Below, piece after piece: positions 51,478-60,663 of a stretch of DNA of 64,000 bases. Position 1 is the stretch's first letter, and each line of letters opens with the position of its first letter. A model generated the notes under the pieces. That model ran no database searches, was not told the origin of the DNA, and saw nothing but the letters and a program-made list of their open reading frames with translations. The translations under genes were made by a program, and so were the position numbers. This DNA is from Mycolicibacterium fortuitum subsp. fortuitum (GTDB taxonomy: Bacteria > Actinomycetota > Actinomycetes > Mycobacteriales > Mycobacteriaceae): NCBI RefSeq assembly GCF_022179545.1, contig NZ_AP025518.1, positions 496,001 to 560,000 of the forward strand. The letters are read 5' to 3'.

Positions 51478-52584
51478 ATGCCGGTGGCCGCACCCAGTGA
51501 AGGTGAACCCCGGGGCGAGGTTGCGGCCTGGAATGCGTTCGTCGACGGATTGCGCACGGCCGGTGAGCAACTGGCGGCCGCTACCGCCGATCTTCCCGAA
51601 AGCGAACGAGCCGACGGCTTCCGGGCGCTTCTGCGTGCGGTGTCCAATCAACTGGGCCGTGTCGAGGTCGACCGCGACAAGCCCGAGTTCGTCGCGTTCA
51701 ACGGCTGGCGGCAGAAGTTCCTGATGGACAATCCAGACTTCCGCTACTGGGTCGCCGATGTCCGTCCTGACCGTCGCTACCGGATCCGCGGCAGTCGAGG
51801 AGACGCGGCATACGTCTCTGTCACCGTCTACGGCGCCCACGGGGCCGATGCTCAGGCGGTTTCCCGGATCGACAGTGACGCAATCACTTTCGATGACCAC
51901 GGGGATTACGAGGTCACTGTCGGTGGAGATCGGCCGCACGCGGGTGACTGGCTGGGCCTGCCCGAGCGTGCCACGGTGGTCTGGGTACGGCACTTTCACG
52001 ATGACGTCCAGACCGAGGAGACCGGGTGGTGTGCCATCGAGCCGATCGGGTCGGCCCCGACGGCGGCGCCCATCGATCCGCTGCGGTTCGGCAAGCAGCT
52101 GTCCAAGGCATCGGTGGTGATAACGCATCTGCCCCGGATCTGGAGCGCCGCCGCGGCGGCCGATGCCGAGTCGCCGAATCAGCTGCGCCACTGGACCGAG
52201 ATGTCCGGTGGCGCGGTGTTCACCGAGCCGGCCATCCATTACGTGCGAGGCGGTTGGCAGTTGGGTCTCGACGAGGCTCTGCTCATCGAGGGCGAGCTGG
52301 TGGGCTGCCGGTATTGGAACATCCTGGCGTACAGCAGATTTCTCAATTCGCTGGATTACCGCCACCGCCGCGTCTCCTATACCGGTGCCACCGCAAGCCT
52401 TGACGGCAGTCGCTACCGATTCGTGGTCTCGGCGACAGATCCGGGCCCGGCTGCAGGCGACTGGATCGACAGCGAGGGGCGCGCGTTCGGCATCATCGTG
52501 ATGCGGTTCCTGCAACCCGAGGATCGACCGCCCGTGCCGTCGACCCGCGTCGTACGCCTGGCCGATCTGGCGCCGCGATCATGA
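51478..52584 (+). CDS. DUF1214-domain protein
   Basis: 368 residues. RYRIRGSRGDAAYVSVTVYG, DDHGDYEVTVGGDRPHAGDWLGLPERATVVWVRHFHDD and the C-terminal WILAY-like region match DUF1214 proteins. No signal peptide. GTG 51484 is better placed behind GGGAGGG than ATG 51478. Coupled (ATGA) to the sulfotransferase, so probably a small TetR-regulated operon acting on a lipid or steroid-like substrate; the activity is unknown. Confidence 0.85.
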   Translation: MPVAAPSEGEPRGEVAAWNAFVDGLRTAGEQLAAATADLPESERADGFRALLRAVSNQLGRVEVDRDKPEFVAFNGWRQKFLMDNPDFRYWVADVRPDRRYRIRGSRGDAAYVSVTVYGAHGADAQAVSRIDSDAITFDDHGDYEVTVGGDRPHAGDWLGLPERATVVWVRHFHDDVQTEETGWCAIEPIGSAPTAAPIDPLRFGKQLSKASVVITHLPRIWSAAAAADAESPNQLRHWTEMSGGAVFTEPAIHYVRGGWQLGLDEALLIEGELVGCRYWNILAYSRFLNSLDYRHRRVSYTGATASLDGSRYRFVVSATDPGPAAGDWIDSEGRAFGIIVMRFLQPEDRPPVPSTRVVRLADLAPRS

Positions 52585-53843
52585 GCGGCTGGACCGCACC
52601 CGCCCGCACACCCGAGGCGCTCAAGGCATATGCCGCGGCCGAAGCTGACCGGGCTGTCCGCCCAGACCGGTACCAGCTCGGTGCCGATGCCGTCGAGATC
52701 GTCATCGATCGCGGCACGCGCCGGGAAGGTGCCGGTGTGCTCGGTGATGCCGACCAGTGGCGTCCCGGCCTGCTGCACTACCTGGTGTCGGCAGAGGAAG
52801 ACGGACGGCTCAACGCGCTCGGGGCGTTGACCGCACAACGGACAGCGGCAGGCAGGCTGGCCGCCCGCGCGGCGATCAGCCGGTATCTGCACGAGCATCC
52901 CGATACCGAACACCGAAGCCTGAATCCGCCCATCATCATCACCGGCGGTTGGCGCACCGGCACCACGTTCCTGTTCCGGCTGCTGGACCGCGACCCTCGC
53001 TTGCGCGGCCCGCTGCCCGCCGAACTCGGGATGCCCTGGCGGCTACCCGGGGCGCTCGAAGCCGACGAGCGGGCGCGACGCCTCGAGGCGGCGGCCGCCG
53101 GACCGTACATGCTGCATGTGCTCAACCCGGCGATGGCGGCCGTGCACGACTCCGGTCCGAACCTGCCCGAGGAATGTGTGCTGGGCATGGGCACCACCCT
53201 GCGCAACTGGGGCTTCACGGCCACCACCCGATTGGACGGCTACGCGACCTGGCTGGCGGGCCAGGACTTCACGGCCGAGTACGCCCAGCACCGGCGGATG
53301 TTGCAGATCCTCGACGCCGGCGACGGGCGGCGCTGGGTCCTCAAGGCGCCGGCCCACACCGCAGAGCTGCGACATGTGATCGCGACATATCCCGGCGCCT
53401 GCATCGTGCAACTGCACCGCGACATCGTCGAAACCGTCGCCTCCGGCGCGAGCCTGTTCGCGACGTACCGATCGACCTACAGCGACCACGTCGACGGGGC
53501 GGACGTGGGCCGGTTCCAAACCGAACAGACCGAACTGTGGCTGCGGCGCGCTGTGGCCGCCCGCGCCTCGGCCTCGACCGTGACCTGGCTCGACCTTCAA
53601 TACACCGACCTGGTTGCCGACCCCGAGGCGACGGTGCGCCGAATCTATGCCGCTGCGCAGATGGAGCCACCCGACCTGGCCGGAATGCTCGCAGAGCAAC
53701 ACCGCGCCCAACCTCGCCACGGCAAAGGCAGGCACAGCTACCAGCCCGAGCAGTTCGGCATCGACCCCGACGAGTTACGCGAACGCATGGGCTTCTATAC
53801 CCGGGCCCTCGCCGGCTCTGAAACCGGTTGCGCCCAGCCCTGA
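52581..53843 (+). CDS. PAPS-dependent sulfotransferase-family protein
   Basis: 420 residues. The 5'-phosphosulfate loop is IITGGWRTGTTFLFRLLDRDP (about residues 120-139; written in part as GGWRTGTTFLF) and the 3'-phosphate site WVLKAPAHTAELRHVIATYP with HRDIVETVAS. Mycobacterial members of this family sulfate lipids or sugars. Overlaps the DUF1214 gene by 4 bp. Confidence 0.9.
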   Translation: MSGWTAPARTPEALKAYAAAEADRAVRPDRYQLGADAVEIVIDRGTRREGAGVLGDADQWRPGLLHYLVSAEEDGRLNALGALTAQRTAAGRLAARAAISRYLHEHPDTEHRSLNPPIIITGGWRTGTTFLFRLLDRDPRLRGPLPAELGMPWRLPGALEADERARRLEAAAAGPYMLHVLNPAMAAVHDSGPNLPEECVLGMGTTLRNWGFTATTRLDGYATWLAGQDFTAEYAQHRRMLQILDAGDGRRWVLKAPAHTAELRHVIATYPGACIVQLHRDIVETVASGASLFATYRSTYSDHVDGADVGRFQTEQTELWLRRAVAARASASTVTWLDLQYTDLVADPEATVRRIYAAAQMEPPDLAGMLAEQHRAQPRHGKGRHSYQPEQFGIDPDELRERMGFYTRALAGSETGCAQP

Positions 53844-53903
53844 CGAGCCGTCCCGATAGGTGGCGACTGGCGCTTCTGGCGCCGCGCCATTACTTTCCCT
53901 GAG

Positions 53904-54884
53904 GTGATGTCCTCAGCTGCTGGCGCAGTCGCGCGGTTGATCGTCCCTTTTCTCACAGTCGCCTCGGTGGTCGGCGCGGGCCTGGCTACCGAGCGGGCGC
54001 CCATGGTTCGCCTGGCCAGTGACGGCAACCCGCTCGAGGGTCACTCGTTCTACGTAAATCCCTCGTCGAAGGCCATGCGTGCGGCGCAGGCGGACCCGAG
54101 CCCCGAGCTGCAGGCGATCGCCAACACCCCGACGGCCTATTGGATGGACAACGTCTCCAGCCCGGCCGTCGACGCGAAGTACATCGCCGCAGCACAGGCC
54201 GCCGGGACCATGCCGATCCTGGCGCTGTACGGCATCCCGCATCGCGACTGCGGCAGCTACGCCGCAGGCGGCTTCGGTTCGGCCGCGGCCTACAAGGGCT
54301 GGATCGACGGTGTCGCCGCTGCCATCGGCGGCGGGCCTGCCGCGGTCATCCTCGAACCCGATGCGCTCGCCATGGCCGACTGCCTGTCGGGTGATCAGCG
54401 CGAGGAGCGCTACAACCTGATGAGCTACGCCGTCGACACGCTGACCCGTAATCCGGGCACCGCGGTGTACGTCGACGCCGGCCACTCCCGGTGGGTGGCC
54501 GCCGACGAGATGGCCAACAGGCTCAACCGGGTCGGTGTGGCCAAGGCTCGTGGCTTCAGCCTGAACACCGCCAACTTCTTCACCACCGAAGAAGAAATCG
54601 GTTACGGCGACGCCATTTCCGGCCAGACCGGTGGCAAGCCGTACGTCATCGACACCTCGCGCAACGGCGCCGGACCGGCCGAAGGCGAAATGTACTGGTG
54701 CAACCCCAGCGGCCGGGCCCTCGGCGCTGCCCCGACCACCGCGACCGGAAACGGAAACGTCGACGCCTTCCTGTGGGTCAAGCGACCCGGTGAGTCCGAC
54801 GGCGCCTGCGGCACGGGCGAGGCATCCGCGGGCACGTTCGTCAACCAGTACGCCATCGACCTGGTCCGCAAGGCACACGGCTGA
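53904..54884 (+). CDS. Secreted glycoside hydrolase family 6 (cellulase-type)
   Basis: 326 residues from GTG 53904 (ATG 53907 also possible). Signal peptide/anchor about residues 8-28; GH6 signatures FYVNPSSKAM, DNVSSPAVDAKYI, AAVILEPDALAMADCL (catalytic acid Asp), VYVDAGHSRWV, VIDTSRNGAGP and DAFLWVKRPGESDG. It resembles mycobacterial CelA-type enzymes. A hairpin terminator follows. Confidence 0.93.
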   Translation: MMSSAAGAVARLIVPFLTVASVVGAGLATERAPMVRLASDGNPLEGHSFYVNPSSKAMRAAQADPSPELQAIANTPTAYWMDNVSSPAVDAKYIAAAQAAGTMPILALYGIPHRDCGSYAAGGFGSAAAYKGWIDGVAAAIGGGPAAVILEPDALAMADCLSGDQREERYNLMSYAVDTLTRNPGTAVYVDAGHSRWVAADEMANRLNRVGVAKARGFSLNTANFFTTEEEIGYGDAISGQTGGKPYVIDTSRNGAGPAEGEMYWCNPSGRALGAAPTTATGNGNVDAFLWVKRPGESDGACGTGEASAGTFVNQYAIDLVRKAHG

Positions 54885-54902
54885 ACGCCATCGGCCGGCG
54901 CT

Positions 54903-54924
54903 GCGGCCACCTCACGGTGGCCGC
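54903..54924 (+). terminator. Hairpin terminator of the GH6 gene
   Basis: GCGGCCACC and GGTGGCCGC form a perfect 9-bp stem with loop TCAC, 18 bp after the GH6 stop. Confidence 0.65.
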
Positions 54925-55036
54925 TGAAACTTCTACGGCCTCTTTCAGGTAGTCGGCTACTCGTGACCACCGGCTGCGTTTGAGCGCACGCTCCTGCTTG
55001 GGACGGTCCCGCATACCGATGCCAAGGAGGCTGGCG

Positions 55037-56332
55037 ATGGCCATATCGACACCGTGGCTGATACTCCGATGCAAGTGGAAGGGCACTGACGCCGAACCGC
55101 TGTCGGACACGTACTTCGAGAACATGTTCACCGCGGCCGGTGCCGGCACGCACAACATGGTGGAGTTCTTCGATCGGATGTCGCACGGCACCCTCGATCT
55201 CACCGGTTCCAAAGTGTCAGCCTGGATCTCGCTGCCATACGAGCAGGCCGATTATGTCGGCAACGTTTCCACCGCCCCGCAGGGGAAGATCAACCGGACG
55301 GGACTCGTCGAAGCCGCCCGTCAGGCCGCAGACGATGCGGGCTACTCGACAGCCGATTTCACCGGCGCGGTGATCGTGATGAACACGGCTACCGACCTTT
55401 TCGGACAGCAGAATGGTTGGGCGGCCGTGTGCGACTCGACCAACGTCCACCCAGCCCTGTTGGGGCAGGAGATGGGACATGTCTATGGTCTCGACCATTC
55501 GCGCCGGGCCGATCAGCCCGACGCGGACTATCTCGACGACTGGGATGTCATGTCCACGTGGGGGTCTTGCCACATCAACACGGTCGGTCCCTACGGTGCG
55601 TGGGGCCCCGGCTTGAACGCCGCGAACATGCGGGGCCGCGGATGGCTGGACCGAGCTCGGGTCAAATCCATGAGTACCGACGCGTTTACGTCCGCGAGTG
55701 TCGAGCTGCGACCGTTGCATGCCCGCGAACTCCCCGGCTACCTGGCATTGGAAGTCGGCGACTTCATCATCGAGTACCGCGACCGCACGGGATGGGATTC
55801 GGCGATACCCGAACCAGTTGTGCTCGTGCACAGCTTCGTCGACAACCACTCAGTCCTGCAACCCTCACACAGCGGGTCCTATGGGCTGACTGCCGGTGAC
55901 GTTTGGTCACCGTGGCCGGACACCCGGGACCTGCCCTACTTCCAGGTTCACGTCGATGCCATCGACGAAGCATCACGGACAGCCACACTGTCATTCTCAG
56001 GTCACGCCGGACGCGACCTGCAGGGCGAGATCCCGGTGGGCGGAAATCTGGGTCTTCCGTGGGTCGACGGGGGTGGCTTCATCGGCATCGACGGGCACGT
56101 CTTGGTGGTCACTCGCGGTGACGCGATCGTCGACTCCCTCAGGCAGTTGATCTCGTTGCATCTCGCGGAGACAGTTACCGACAGCAAGTTGCGGGCGAAC
56201 CTGCAGCGACAATCGCTCACCGAGCTGAGCCGTTTCGTCGACACTCGCCGCCGCATGCTGTTTCCGGGCGCCGTATCGACCATTCGCACACCGGCTCCGC
56301 GGACGACGGAATTCCCTGTCAGCCGGCGATAA
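55037..56332 (+). CDS. Metzincin-like protein with Gln in place of the first zinc His
   Basis: 431 residues from ATG 55037 with an AAGGAGG ribosome site. The segment LLGQEMGHVYGLDHS (about 141-155) has the metzincin pattern HExxHxxGxxH except that position 1 is Gln, and WDVMSTWGS about 25 residues later can serve as the Met-turn. No signal peptide is obvious. The QEMGH variant may still bind zinc or may be a pseudo-enzyme. Similar GQEMGHxYGLDHS proteins occur in other actinobacteria, to my recollection. Substrate unknown. Confidence 0.8.
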   Translation: MAISTPWLILRCKWKGTDAEPLSDTYFENMFTAAGAGTHNMVEFFDRMSHGTLDLTGSKVSAWISLPYEQADYVGNVSTAPQGKINRTGLVEAARQAADDAGYSTADFTGAVIVMNTATDLFGQQNGWAAVCDSTNVHPALLGQEMGHVYGLDHSRRADQPDADYLDDWDVMSTWGSCHINTVGPYGAWGPGLNAANMRGRGWLDRARVKSMSTDAFTSASVELRPLHARELPGYLALEVGDFIIEYRDRTGWDSAIPEPVVLVHSFVDNHSVLQPSHSGSYGLTAGDVWSPWPDTRDLPYFQVHVDAIDEASRTATLSFSGHAGRDLQGEIPVGGNLGLPWVDGGGFIGIDGHVLVVTRGDAIVDSLRQLISLHLAETVTDSKLRANLQRQSLTELSRFVDTRRRMLFPGAVSTIRTPAPRTTEFPVSRR

Positions 56333-56347
56333 TGGCCCGGACAGCGG

Positions 56348-56974
56348 TTACTGGGGCGGTGGTGCTCCCTCACACTCGGCGAGCATCGGCGTGGAGAAGT
56401 TGACCGACCCGACGCCGCCGAGCGTCATCCCGTTGTCGGCCAGCGTCATCGTCGTCGTGTACCGACAGGTCTGATTCACCGTCAGGCCGGTGAGGAACTC
56501 GACGTCGTAGGTGTAGAGGAACTCACGCACCAGTTGGTTGGCGTCCCACGGCACGTCGAGGGCGAAACCCAACGACGACCCGGACCGGGCGTTGAGCAGC
56601 CGCGGACCGACCTCACCGATGCCAGGAGTCAGATAGAACGGGGCACCGTCGAGCTTCGTACCCGAGACGCTGACACTCCTGATGCGATAGCCGGTGGTGC
56701 CGGACGGGATGAGGGGGCCGCGTCTGATGTTCGTGCTGAACAGGATTGAGTAGTTCGTACCGCCGACGATCGCCGTGGTGCTGAAACTTGTCGCGGTGAA
56801 CTCCTGCGGCAGCTGAGCCGCGCAATTGCCGACCTTGCCGGCCGGATCGCCGCATTCCTGCGGGGTTGCCAGGGCAACCGGTGCAACTACTGCCGTGCCG
56901 ACGACGGGCACCGTCAAGGCGGCACCGCGGATGAACATGCGGCGGGAGAACGAGCTCCCTGATTGATTCGTCAC
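56348..56974 (-). CDS. Tat-exported protein of unknown function
   Basis: 208 residues from GTG 56974. Twin-arginine signal FSRRMFIRGAAL followed by a hydrophobic stretch and ALAT-P cleavage site near residue 38. The mature part is beta-rich, with a C-terminal Cys. Single-domain, no enzyme motifs; mycobacterial secreted proteins of this shape are usually annotated as hypothetical. Confidence 0.8.
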   Translation of the reverse strand: MTNQSGSSFSRRMFIRGAALTVPVVGTAVVAPVALATPQECGDPAGKVGNCAAQLPQEFTATSFSTTAIVGGTNYSILFSTNIRRGPLIPSGTTGYRIRSVSVSGTKLDGAPFYLTPGIGEVGPRLLNARSGSSLGFALDVPWDANQLVREFLYTYDVEFLTGLTVNQTCRYTTTMTLADNGMTLGGVGSVNFSTPMLAECEGAPPPQ

Positions 56975-57058
56975 TGGTCTTCCTCCTTATTGGCTCGTGC
57001 TTCTGACCGGCAAATTCGAACCTAACAAGGGTGACCTGCGATTTGGCGGCGTTTGCCG

Positions 57059-57838
57059 CTACCGGAAAGAGCCGGCCCCACCGTCGACGAGCAGTGTCTG
57101 CCCGGTCAGATAGGTGGCGTCGTCGCCGAGCAGGAAGGCCACGACCGCACCGATGTCGTTGGTGGGATCGCCGATTCGTTTGAGCGAGGTACTTCTGACG
57201 ACCGCGTCGTACTGCTTGGGTGCCATGTCCCGCAACACTTTCAGGCCGTCGGTCTCTGCGAGCGGGCACACCACGTTGACGCGGATACCGTCAACTCCCC
57301 ATTCCAGTGCGGCGACTTTGGACATGCCGCGAATGGCTTCCTTGGCGCCGGCGTATGCCCCGAATGAGTGTGTGCCCACGGTGCCGGCCGCTGAGCCCAG
57401 GTTGACGATGGACCCGCCGCCGGCTTTGACCATGATGGGGTGGACTGCCTGCATGAGCCTGAACGTGGCCCGTGGACCGGTGTCATGGACCCGCTCGTAC
57501 TCCTCGGCCGGGATGTCGACGAATGGGATGGGCCCGGCGCTGGCGACGGCGTTGTTGACCAATCCATCTACGGTTCCGAACGCGTCGAGTGCTGCGTCGA
57601 CGATGCGCTGGGCGCTGTCACCGTCCCGCAGATCGGCCACCACGGATACGGCGTCGAATCCGGCATCGGTGAATTCGGCTGTGGTGTTTGCCAATACGTC
57701 ATCGAGGATGTCGGTCAGCAGTACGCGAGCCCCACGGGACAGCAAGGCGGCGGCGATCCCTTTGCCGACACCGCGGGCCGCCCCGGTGACGATCGCGGCA
57801 TGGCCGTCCAGTGAGTGCGGATGGCTGTAGGAGGACAT
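57059..57838 (-). CDS. Short-chain dehydrogenase/reductase
   Basis: 259 residues: cofactor motif TGAARGVGKGIA (about residues 18-29), NNAVASAG, active-site Ser and Tyr-Lys in GSAAGTVGTHSFGAYAGAKEAI, and C-terminal TGQTLLVDGGAGSF. NAD(P)-dependent oxidoreductase of classical type; substrate unknown. Confidence 0.93.
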   Translation of the reverse strand: MSSYSHPHSLDGHAAIVTGAARGVGKGIAAALLSRGARVLLTDILDDVLANTTAEFTDAGFDAVSVVADLRDGDSAQRIVDAALDAFGTVDGLVNNAVASAGPIPFVDIPAEEYERVHDTGPRATFRLMQAVHPIMVKAGGGSIVNLGSAAGTVGTHSFGAYAGAKEAIRGMSKVAALEWGVDGIRVNVVCPLAETDGLKVLRDMAPKQYDAVVRSTSLKRIGDPTNDIGAVVAFLLGDDATYLTGQTLLVDGGAGSFR

Positions 57839-58021
57839 GGAGGTGCCTTTCTGGAGTTGACCAGATTTGGCACGCTAGCCGATACGGTCAAGCGCTGACG
57901 AGGAAGTCGAGGAACCGTGCTGCTTCGAGAGGGCTCACACGGCGGCTGAAGTCGCTGTGAACAGCTCCTTACCGGACGGATACGGCCGGGAAACTGGATC
58001 ACCGAGGCGTGCTGCGACTGT

Positions 58022-58312
58022 ATGGCGATGACGGCAGAACCTGTTGATCCACTCTGGCGGCGGCCGCTAACCGCGCCTGCGCCGGTGGTGAGCCTGGCGC
58101 CACGGGCCAGCGCCGATGTGCGTCAGGCGCAGGCGTTCATCACACTTCTGGAAGAGGAAATGGCTGATCTGCAGTCACAATTGGCGCGGATCGAGGAGCG
58201 GGTGCGTGCCGGTCGCGCCGGGGCCCACCATCACCAGAGTGCCGTGCAGTTGCGGCTCGCCGAGGTGCGGCGTCTGCTTGACGCCCTCATCTATCGTTTC
58301 CCTTCGGCCTGA
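58022..58312 (+). CDS. Small coiled-coil protein of unknown function
   Basis: 96 residues. The middle (RQAQAFITLLEEEMADLQSQLARIEERVRAG) is a heptad-rich helix, and the rest is helical (RLAEVRRLLDALIYRF). No family recognised. ATG 58022; alternative ATG 58028. Confidence 0.65.
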   Translation: MAMTAEPVDPLWRRPLTAPAPVVSLAPRASADVRQAQAFITLLEEEMADLQSQLARIEERVRAGRAGAHHHQSAVQLRLAEVRRLLDALIYRFPSA

Positions 58313-58339
58313 GGCTGGATCGCGCCCCGGTGAGCGACG

Positions 58340-59137
58340 TCAGCGAGTCGCACCCTGCCAGACGGTGTCGAACGGTGCGTTGCCGCTGATCCGGTCGGCG
58401 ATTCCGGCGGTGGTGAAGTCCTTGGCCTGGCGCACCGCCTCCGGGACACTGGATCCCTTGGCCAGTGCGGCGGTGATCGCTGCTGCCAGGGTGCATCCCG
58501 CACCGGCGACCCTGGCATGACCGACCTTCGGTGCGCGCAGGACCTCAACGTCCTTGCCGTCGAACAGAACGTCGACCGCTTCGTCGCCGGGAAACTCGAC
58601 TCCGCCCTTCACGACGACGTAGGTGGGTCCGAGATCGGCAATGCGCCGGGCTGCCTCGACGAGATCGTCGATCGAGGAGATGTCATCCATCCCCGCGAGC
58701 GTGCGGGCCTCGAACAAGTTCGGCGTGGTAACCGTGGCCAGCGGAAGAATCTGCCGGCGCAGCGCGGTGTCGGTGTCGAGCGCGGCGCCGGGTTCCTGCC
58801 CCTTGCAGATCAGCACCGGGTCGACGACGATGTGCCGCCATGATTGCCGGGCGAGAGCCTCTGCGACGACGTCGATGGTTGCGGGCGTGCCGAGCATGCC
58901 GATCTTGACGACGTCGAGCTCATAGGCCGACGTTGCCGCCTCTATCTGGTCAGCGATGACCTGCGGATCGACGGGCACGAACCGGTGGCCCCAGTTGGCT
59001 TTGGGGTCGAACGACACGATGCAGGTCACGGTGCCGACGCCATAGGTGCCGAACTCCTGAAAGGTGCGCAGATCTGCCTGCAAACCGGCTCCGCCCGTGG
59101 CTTCGGATCCGGCGATGACATACGAGAGGTCGACCAC
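58340..59137 (-). CDS. Pyridoxine/hydroxymethylpyrimidine kinase (ThiD/PdxK-like)
   Basis: 265 residues from GTG 59137. Ribokinase fold with GSEATGGAGLQADLRTFQEFGTYG, VDPVLICKG, TPNLFEARTLAGM and the anion-hole GHARVAGAGCTLAAAITA. The segment is typical of the PdxK-like branch that phosphorylates pyridoxine and HMP. It acts in vitamin B6 salvage or thiamine synthesis. Confidence 0.9.
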   Translation of the reverse strand: MVDLSYVIAGSEATGGAGLQADLRTFQEFGTYGVGTVTCIVSFDPKANWGHRFVPVDPQVIADQIEAATSAYELDVVKIGMLGTPATIDVVAEALARQSWRHIVVDPVLICKGQEPGAALDTDTALRRQILPLATVTTPNLFEARTLAGMDDISSIDDLVEAARRIADLGPTYVVVKGGVEFPGDEAVDVLFDGKDVEVLRAPKVGHARVAGAGCTLAAAITAALAKGSSVPEAVRQAKDFTTAGIADRISGNAPFDTVWQGATR

Positions 59138-59500
59138 GTGGGTGAGCGTACGCCTGCGCTACCGGCGTCCGCCGTGAACGGCGCGGATGCTGGCATACGT
59201 TGCCACCACCACCTGCATCCACGGCGCTGTGACCCCCTGACACGCCGATGATCGAGTGTGAAAGTTTTTGACAACTCAACAGTTTTTTCGAAAGCGTGGC
59301 AGCTGGCCGCTTGTTATCTTGCGGTGCGGGAGATCGGATCCCTTCCGGGATCTGATCAGTTGCTGCGTTTCGCGGGCTCGCAGTGTGTCGATGTCTTCTG
59401 GCGATCGAATTGCCGTTTACTACAATGATTTACGTATATATCCCGGCCGATGCCCGGCAATCGTCACCATGAGAAATAGTTAGCTGATACCGTCGCGTGC
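59138..59500. other. Upstream region of the repeat lipoprotein gene
   Basis: 363 bp without a gene, with a TTGACA at 59268-59273, an AT-rich stretch, the hairpin at 59332-59357, and possible -10 elements TACAAT (59421-59426) and TATATA (59435-59440). Confidence 0.5.
59332..59357. promoter_or_regulatory. Hairpin in the lipoprotein upstream region
   Basis: GATCGGATCCC and GGGATCTGATC form an 11-bp stem (one G-T wobble) with loop TTCC, between the kinase start and the lipoprotein start. It could be a terminator, a leader structure or a regulator binding dyad. Confidence 0.4.
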
Positions 59501-59998
59501 ATGAAGCTCGTGCACAGTATGGCCGCAGCCTTGGCTGCCCTGGCGGTCTTTGGCGCCGCCGCATGCAGCAGCGCGTCCACCGATCAGGCCCCGACCACTT
59601 CCTCCGTCCCGGGCACATCCTCGCCCGCCGCCCCGGCCAGATCGCCCGGAGCCACCCATCCGGCCGCTCCTGGCACCCCGAATCAACCGATGATGCCCAA
59701 TCCCAACGGGGACGGCTCGATGGTGCCGTGCGAGGGCACGATCTGCACCAACCCGAATCACGGGGCGGGGGACAACCCGGATGAGAACGGCGGGGCGGTG
59801 ATGCCCAACCCGAACGGGGACGGCTCAGATGTTCCGTGTGAGGGGACCATCTGCACCAACCCGAATCACGGGGCGGGGGACAACCCGGATGAGAACGGCG
59901 GGGCGGTGATGCCCAACCCGAACGGGGACGGCTCAGATGTTCCGTGTGAGGGAACCATCTGCACCAACCCCAATCACGGGGCGGGTGACGACGGATAG
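59501..59998 (+). CDS. Lipoprotein with tandem 36-residue Cys-containing repeats
   Basis: 165 residues. Lipobox at LAVFGAAAC (Cys 21-22 region), a Ser/Thr/Pro-rich linker, then tandem repeats MPNPNGDGS(M/D)VPCEGTICTNPNHGAGDN with two Cys each (PCEGTIC): two complete copies (residues 65-100 and 101-136) and a partial third. No enzymatic motif. The repeat looks like a surface spacer or metal- or ligand-binding module. Overlaps the convergent TetR gene by 25 bp. Confidence 0.9.
   Translation: MKLVHSMAAALAALAVFGAAACSSASTDQAPTTSSVPGTSSPAAPARSPGATHPAAPGTPNQPMMPNPNGDGSMVPCEGTICTNPNHGAGDNPDENGGAVMPNPNGDGSDVPCEGTICTNPNHGAGDNPDENGGAVMPNPNGDGSDVPCEGTICTNPNHGAGDDG
59693..59995 (+). repeat. 108-bp tandem repeat array within the lipoprotein gene
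   Basis: Copies start at 59693, 59801 and 59909 (the third is partial). Copies 2 and 3 differ at only a few bases over their shared length, which indicates recent duplication and a likely variable copy number between strains. Confidence 0.9.
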
Positions 59999-60594
59999 GT
60001 CGTGCGTGCCGAAACGGCCGGCGCCACCCAGTCCCGGAGATAGGTGCGCAGTCCGGAGTCGTGGCGGGACGGCCCGCCTGGGTCGACGATGAACGACTGC
60101 AGTGTCCTAAGCATGAATTCGACCAGCTGATCGAATATGTCGCCATCGAAACCGACTGCGGCCCAGTCGATATCGAAGCGTTGCAAGATCGACTTGCCGA
60201 ACTCGATGGCCAGGTCCGAGGTCACGCCGGCGGTGAAGGCGCTGGCCTTGCCGGGCTGCAGCACCAGGCTGAGGTATCGGTCGTGCGGGATCTGTTCTGC
60301 GGTATAGGCGATGCCCTCGACGACGGCTTCGCTGGGGTCGGTGATCGCCCCCAGTTCCGAGGCCAGTCGGTCGAGGAAGCCGTCGACCGAGGAGACGGCG
60401 GTGGCGACCATGAGGCTCTCGACCGTGGGGAAGTAGCGGTAGACCGTCTGCCGCGTCACTCCGAGGGCCTGTGCCACCTCGGACACACTCACTGTTCCCC
60501 GTGCGTCGATCGCCGCCCGTGCCGCGCCGATGATGCGGCCGGCGGCTTCGTCGTCGTCGGCGGGAATGTCTCCCGACCAGCCGTGCCTGCGCAT
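59974..60594 (-). CDS. TetR-family repressor of the Rieske oxygenase
   Basis: 206 residues from ATG 60594: AGRIIGAARAAIDARGTVSVSEVAQALGVTRQTVYRYFPTVESLMVA is the HTH. The divergent Rieske gene starts 69 bp away with an inverted repeat between them. Confidence 0.92.
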   Translation of the reverse strand: MRRHGWSGDIPADDDEAAGRIIGAARAAIDARGTVSVSEVAQALGVTRQTVYRYFPTVESLMVATAVSSVDGFLDRLASELGAITDPSEAVVEGIAYTAEQIPHDRYLSLVLQPGKASAFTAGVTSDLAIEFGKSILQRFDIDWAAVGFDGDIFDQLVEFMLRTLQSFIVDPGGPSRHDSGLRTYLRDWVAPAVSARTTYPSSPAP

Positions 60595-60627
60595 TCGTTG
60601 ATCGTCGCATGGATGACGAACCGATCT

Positions 60628-60659
60628 TGACAATACAGTTGATGTGCATTGTATGGTCA
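60628..60659. promoter_or_regulatory. TetR operator between tetR and the Rieske gene
   Basis: TGACAATACA and TGTATGGTCA are inverses except for one base, with a 12-bp spacer, placed immediately upstream of the ATG at 60664, so repressor binding would block initiation. Confidence 0.7.
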
Positions 60660-60663
60660 AAGT

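Noticed and set aside
59693..59995. CRISPR array
   Set aside because: The repeats are contiguous, 108 bp and encode protein; there are no spacers.
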